Assembly (NCBI GenBank): GCA_934408585.1
Contig: CAKRVA010000015.1
Coordinates: 1-34,008, forward strand
Length of the DNA stretch: 34,008 nucleotides
From: an uncultured Lachnospiraceae bacterium
Lineage (GTDB): Bacteria; Bacillota; Clostridia; Lachnospirales; Lachnospiraceae
Direction: 5' to 3'
Shown one piece after another: positions 32,320-34,008 of this stretch. Within the stretch, counting starts at the first letter, position 1. Each line of letters begins with the position of its first letter. Below the pieces are notes generated by a model. The model saw only the letters and a list, made by a program, of their open reading frames with translations, was not told the origin of the DNA and did not search any database. A program made the position numbers and the translations under genes.

Positions 32320-32781
32320 CTATTCTTGTGCACCACTCGTCCTAAGTGGTTCCATTGCATTTCTCTTCAACAAACCATTTACATCAATTATACTACCCGG
32401 TCTCTCATTAAATATGATCATTAATAATGCATCCCTCGGAATTTTTGCATATAGCTCCGGCATTCCATATTTTTTTAAACCTCTCTGGGTTTCTTCTAAT
32501 GACAATTCCGCTGCATAGCAAATTCTCAATATGACATCTCTTTGTTTCGTATGCTTTTCTCCTGACAATAACTTATAGCCATATCTTTCCGGAATATCCG
32601 CCTTTAAAAACACCGTTTGTTGTGTAATTCCTTTTTTTGCTAATATATCCTTTATATATACGGAAAAAGAGCCTTCATAAAGATTCATACTTTCTTTATA
32701 ATCCTTGCAGTATTTTTCAAAATCCTTAAGATGTGTTTTTCCCAATATATCTACTAACTCTTTCGTATCTTTTTCGCTCAT
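32320..32781 (-). CDS. Cro/CI-type HTH protein divergent from the kinase
   Basis: This 153-aa soluble protein has a charged helical N-terminus (about 1-38), then a Cro/CI-type helix-turn-helix (about 39-100, with SVYIKDILAKKGITQQTVFL and IPERYGYKLLSGEKHTKQRD), and a C-terminal part ending in FNERPGSIIDVNGLLKRN. It probably binds DNA, but the target is unknown. The start has GGAGG five bases upstream. Its start codon lies 15 bases from the -10 box of the divergent Ser/Thr kinase, so it is well placed to control that promoter. Alternatively it is a phosphorylation target of the kinase; both ideas are inference. Confidence 0.65.
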   Translation of the reverse strand: MSEKDTKELVDILGKTHLKDFEKYCKDYKESMNLYEGSFSVYIKDILAKKGITQQTVFLKADIPERYGYKLLSGEKHTKQRDVILRICYAAELSLEETQRGLKKYGMPELYAKIPRDALLMIIFNERPGSIIDVNGLLKRNAMEPLRTSGAQE

Positions 32782-32795
32782 TTTTTCCTCCTATC

Positions 32796-32804
32796 TGCTA
32801 TAAT
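32796..32804 (+). promoter_or_regulatory. Extended -10 promoter of the kinase gene
   Basis: TGCTATAAT on the plus strand is an extended -10 with no consensus -35. It lies between the two divergent starts (32781 minus and 32838 plus), giving a kinase leader of about 27 bases. Weak dependence on a -35 would suit regulation by a bound protein. Confidence 0.55.
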
Positions 32805-32837
32805 GAGTTTAATACTACCAAAGAAAGGACTGATTAT

Positions 32838-33914
32838 GTGGATTTATCCCATCGTCTTGCAATATCATATTACAAAACGATTGCAGCCATCAATGAAAAA
32901 CATCATATTTACTTAGTTCAACATCCAACGTCTAGTCGAATTTTTGTTAAGAAGATTCTTGATGTTTATAATATTGATGTATATAACAAACTTTATGGCA
33001 ATCCAATTTCCGGAACACCCCGCATTATCGACTACTGTGAAGATGATAATAAATTGCTTTTAATCGAAGAATATATTTCGGGTACTCCACTATCTGATAA
33101 AATAATTAATCACAATATTAACGAGCAGGATATTTTAACCTATACACTCGATTTGTGTAATATTCTGGAAAAATTACATGCCTTAAATCCTCCGCTAATT
33201 CATCGTGATATTAAGCCCTCAAATATAATTATTACAAATTACAATCATGCCGTACTACTCGACTTCAATGCAGCAAAACAATTTACCTCCGGTAAATGTG
33301 AAGATACTGTTTTACTTGGAACTCAGGGTTACGCAGCTCCTGAACAATATGGTTTTGGTTCATCCACACCTCAAACGGATATATATTCATTAGGTATGGT
33401 TCTTAAGGAAATGATAGGTGCAGGCAATATCACTTCTGAAAAATTAAACCATATCGTTGAAACATGCACCCAATTAAATCCTAAGGAACGTTATTCTTCT
33501 ATAAAAGAATTAAAAAACGAAATCCTACTTCTCTTGAAACAACCTGATAAGCAATTCCTTCGTACGAAATCATTATCACGTTTTTTACCACCGGGTTATC
33601 GAACTCATACTCCCTGGAAAATGCTTTTTTCTTCTATTGTATATCTGCTTATTTTTGCACTTTGTTTATCACTGGAAGTAAAAAACGTATATGGTCCTGC
33701 ACTGTGGGTAGAACGTATCATTTGTCTGGCAATGATGTTATCGGTTATCTTTGGCTGCTTTAACTATTTAAACATTCAGCGAATTTTTCCTATCTGCCAG
33801 CACAAAAACCGACTCATCAGATATTTCGGTATTTGTCTACTTGATATCTCAATTGTTTTTTTACTATTTATAATCTTATTTCTTATTGAAACGTTGTTTT
33901 TTCATATCGTATAA
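32838..33914 (+). CDS. Membrane-anchored Ser/Thr protein kinase with variant DFN motif
   Basis: This 358-aa protein is a Hanks-type kinase. The ATP-anchoring Lys lies in IFVKKIL (about 38-39), the catalytic loop HRDIKPSN at about 122-129, and the activation segment ends GTQGYAAPEQYG. The metal-binding DFG is DFN (about 142-144), and a clear glycine-rich loop is not visible. Residues 261-358 hold three hydrophobic helices, so the kinase domain should face the cytoplasm on a membrane anchor. The frame is open from 32733, but I take the GTG at 32838 with GAAAGG nine bases upstream, because the upstream frame would overlap the divergent HTH gene and add no kinase motif. Confidence 0.85.
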   Translation: MDLSHRLAISYYKTIAAINEKHHIYLVQHPTSSRIFVKKILDVYNIDVYNKLYGNPISGTPRIIDYCEDDNKLLLIEEYISGTPLSDKIINHNINEQDILTYTLDLCNILEKLHALNPPLIHRDIKPSNIIITNYNHAVLLDFNAAKQFTSGKCEDTVLLGTQGYAAPEQYGFGSSTPQTDIYSLGMVLKEMIGAGNITSEKLNHIVETCTQLNPKERYSSIKELKNEILLLLKQPDKQFLRTKSLSRFLPPGYRTHTPWKMLFSSIVYLLIFALCLSLEVKNVYGPALWVERIICLAMMLSVIFGCFNYLNIQRIFPICQHKNRLIRYFGICLLDISIVFLLFIILFLIETLFFHIV

Positions 33915-33931
33915 AATTATATCATTAAAAT

Positions 33932-34008
33932 AATCGAGTAGGAGGGAAAATTAAATAAATTTTCCCGACCTCTCACACCACCGTGCGTACCGTTCGGTAC
34001 ACGGCGGT
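33932..34008 (-). mobile_element. 3' end of a group II intron (domains V and VI), cut by the window edge
   Basis: On the minus strand the right edge folds like the catalytic 3' end of a bacterial group II intron. Domain V (34008-33977) has ACCGCCGT paired with ACGGTGGT, a two-base GC bulge on the 3' side, then GTACC and GGTAC closing a four-base loop. It is followed by GTGAGAGGTC and a 9-bp hairpin (33966-33944), which fits domain VI, and then a CCTACTCGATT-like end. The rest of the intron, including any reverse transcriptase, would lie to the right. The 3' junction is near 33932-33940 but not exact; insertion is just after the kinase stop. Confidence 0.75.

Noticed and set aside
32733..32837. 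A longer kinase frame beginning at 32733
   Set aside because: This extension would lie antisense to the start of the HTH gene, and no kinase motif appears before about 32940. The GTG at 32838 has a usable ribosome site and follows the promoter.
1..34008. CRISPR arrays, insertion sequences and prophage genes
   Set aside because: No regularly spaced repeats, transposase motifs or phage structural genes were seen on either strand; only the group II intron end qualifies as mobile DNA.

Overview
The window looks like chromosome of a low-GC, motile Gram-positive anaerobe of the Clostridia, most likely a Lachnospiraceae member of the Roseburia/Agathobacter/Eubacterium type. This rests on strong AGGAGG-type ribosome sites, consensus sigma-A promoters, a two-subunit class I fumarase, a BofA/YaaL pair, a Lachnospiraceae-style flagellin cluster and a Firmicute-type Tad pilus locus. 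No database search was possible, so the genus is inference.

Layout, left to right. Bases 1-365 hold no gene, only a sigma-A promoter firing leftward out of the window and the tRNA-Ser terminator. tRNA-Ser(GCT) lies at 366-453 with a perfect consensus promoter. From 4170 down to 563 (minus) runs a tight metabolic operon: flavodoxin-SCP2 fusion, HIT hydrolase, fumarase alpha and beta, and a PlsC-type acyltransferase. Its promoter carries a perfect palindrome over the -10 box. From 12293 down to 4223 (minus) runs a ten-gene Tad/Flp pilus operon: TadZ-like, TadA, TadB, TadC, a very short Flp pilin, DUF5702, TadE-like, prepilin peptidase, a mini TadE-like protein and an FHA protein. Nearly all of its genes overlap or abut. 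Then come bofA (minus) and yaaL (plus), which diverge, and a flagellar block (952-aa protein, flagellin, FliS).

Next are glgB with an upstream TPR/acidic/pseudo-AAA protein, rsmA with tatD, tRNA-Lys(CTT), and a 1046-aa c-di-GMP phosphodiesterase with two degenerate GGDEF domains. The right third holds a heavy-metal-exporter-like permease, two acyltransferase-type membrane proteins, an NSS sodium symporter, a small membrane protein, and an HTH protein divergent from a membrane-anchored Ser/Thr kinase. The last ~75 bases are the 3' end (domains V and VI) of a group II intron on the minus strand, cut by the window edge.

How it fits together: the region combines surface appendages (Tad pilus, flagellin), their likely signalling (c-di-GMP hydrolysis, FHA phosphopeptide recognition, a Ser/Thr kinase) and housekeeping genes. 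The least understood parts are the modified Tad locus, the pseudo-ATPase coupled to glycogen branching, the promoter nested against a terminator ahead of the flagellin block, and the HTH/kinase pair beside the intron. I saw no CRISPR array, prophage or IS element.
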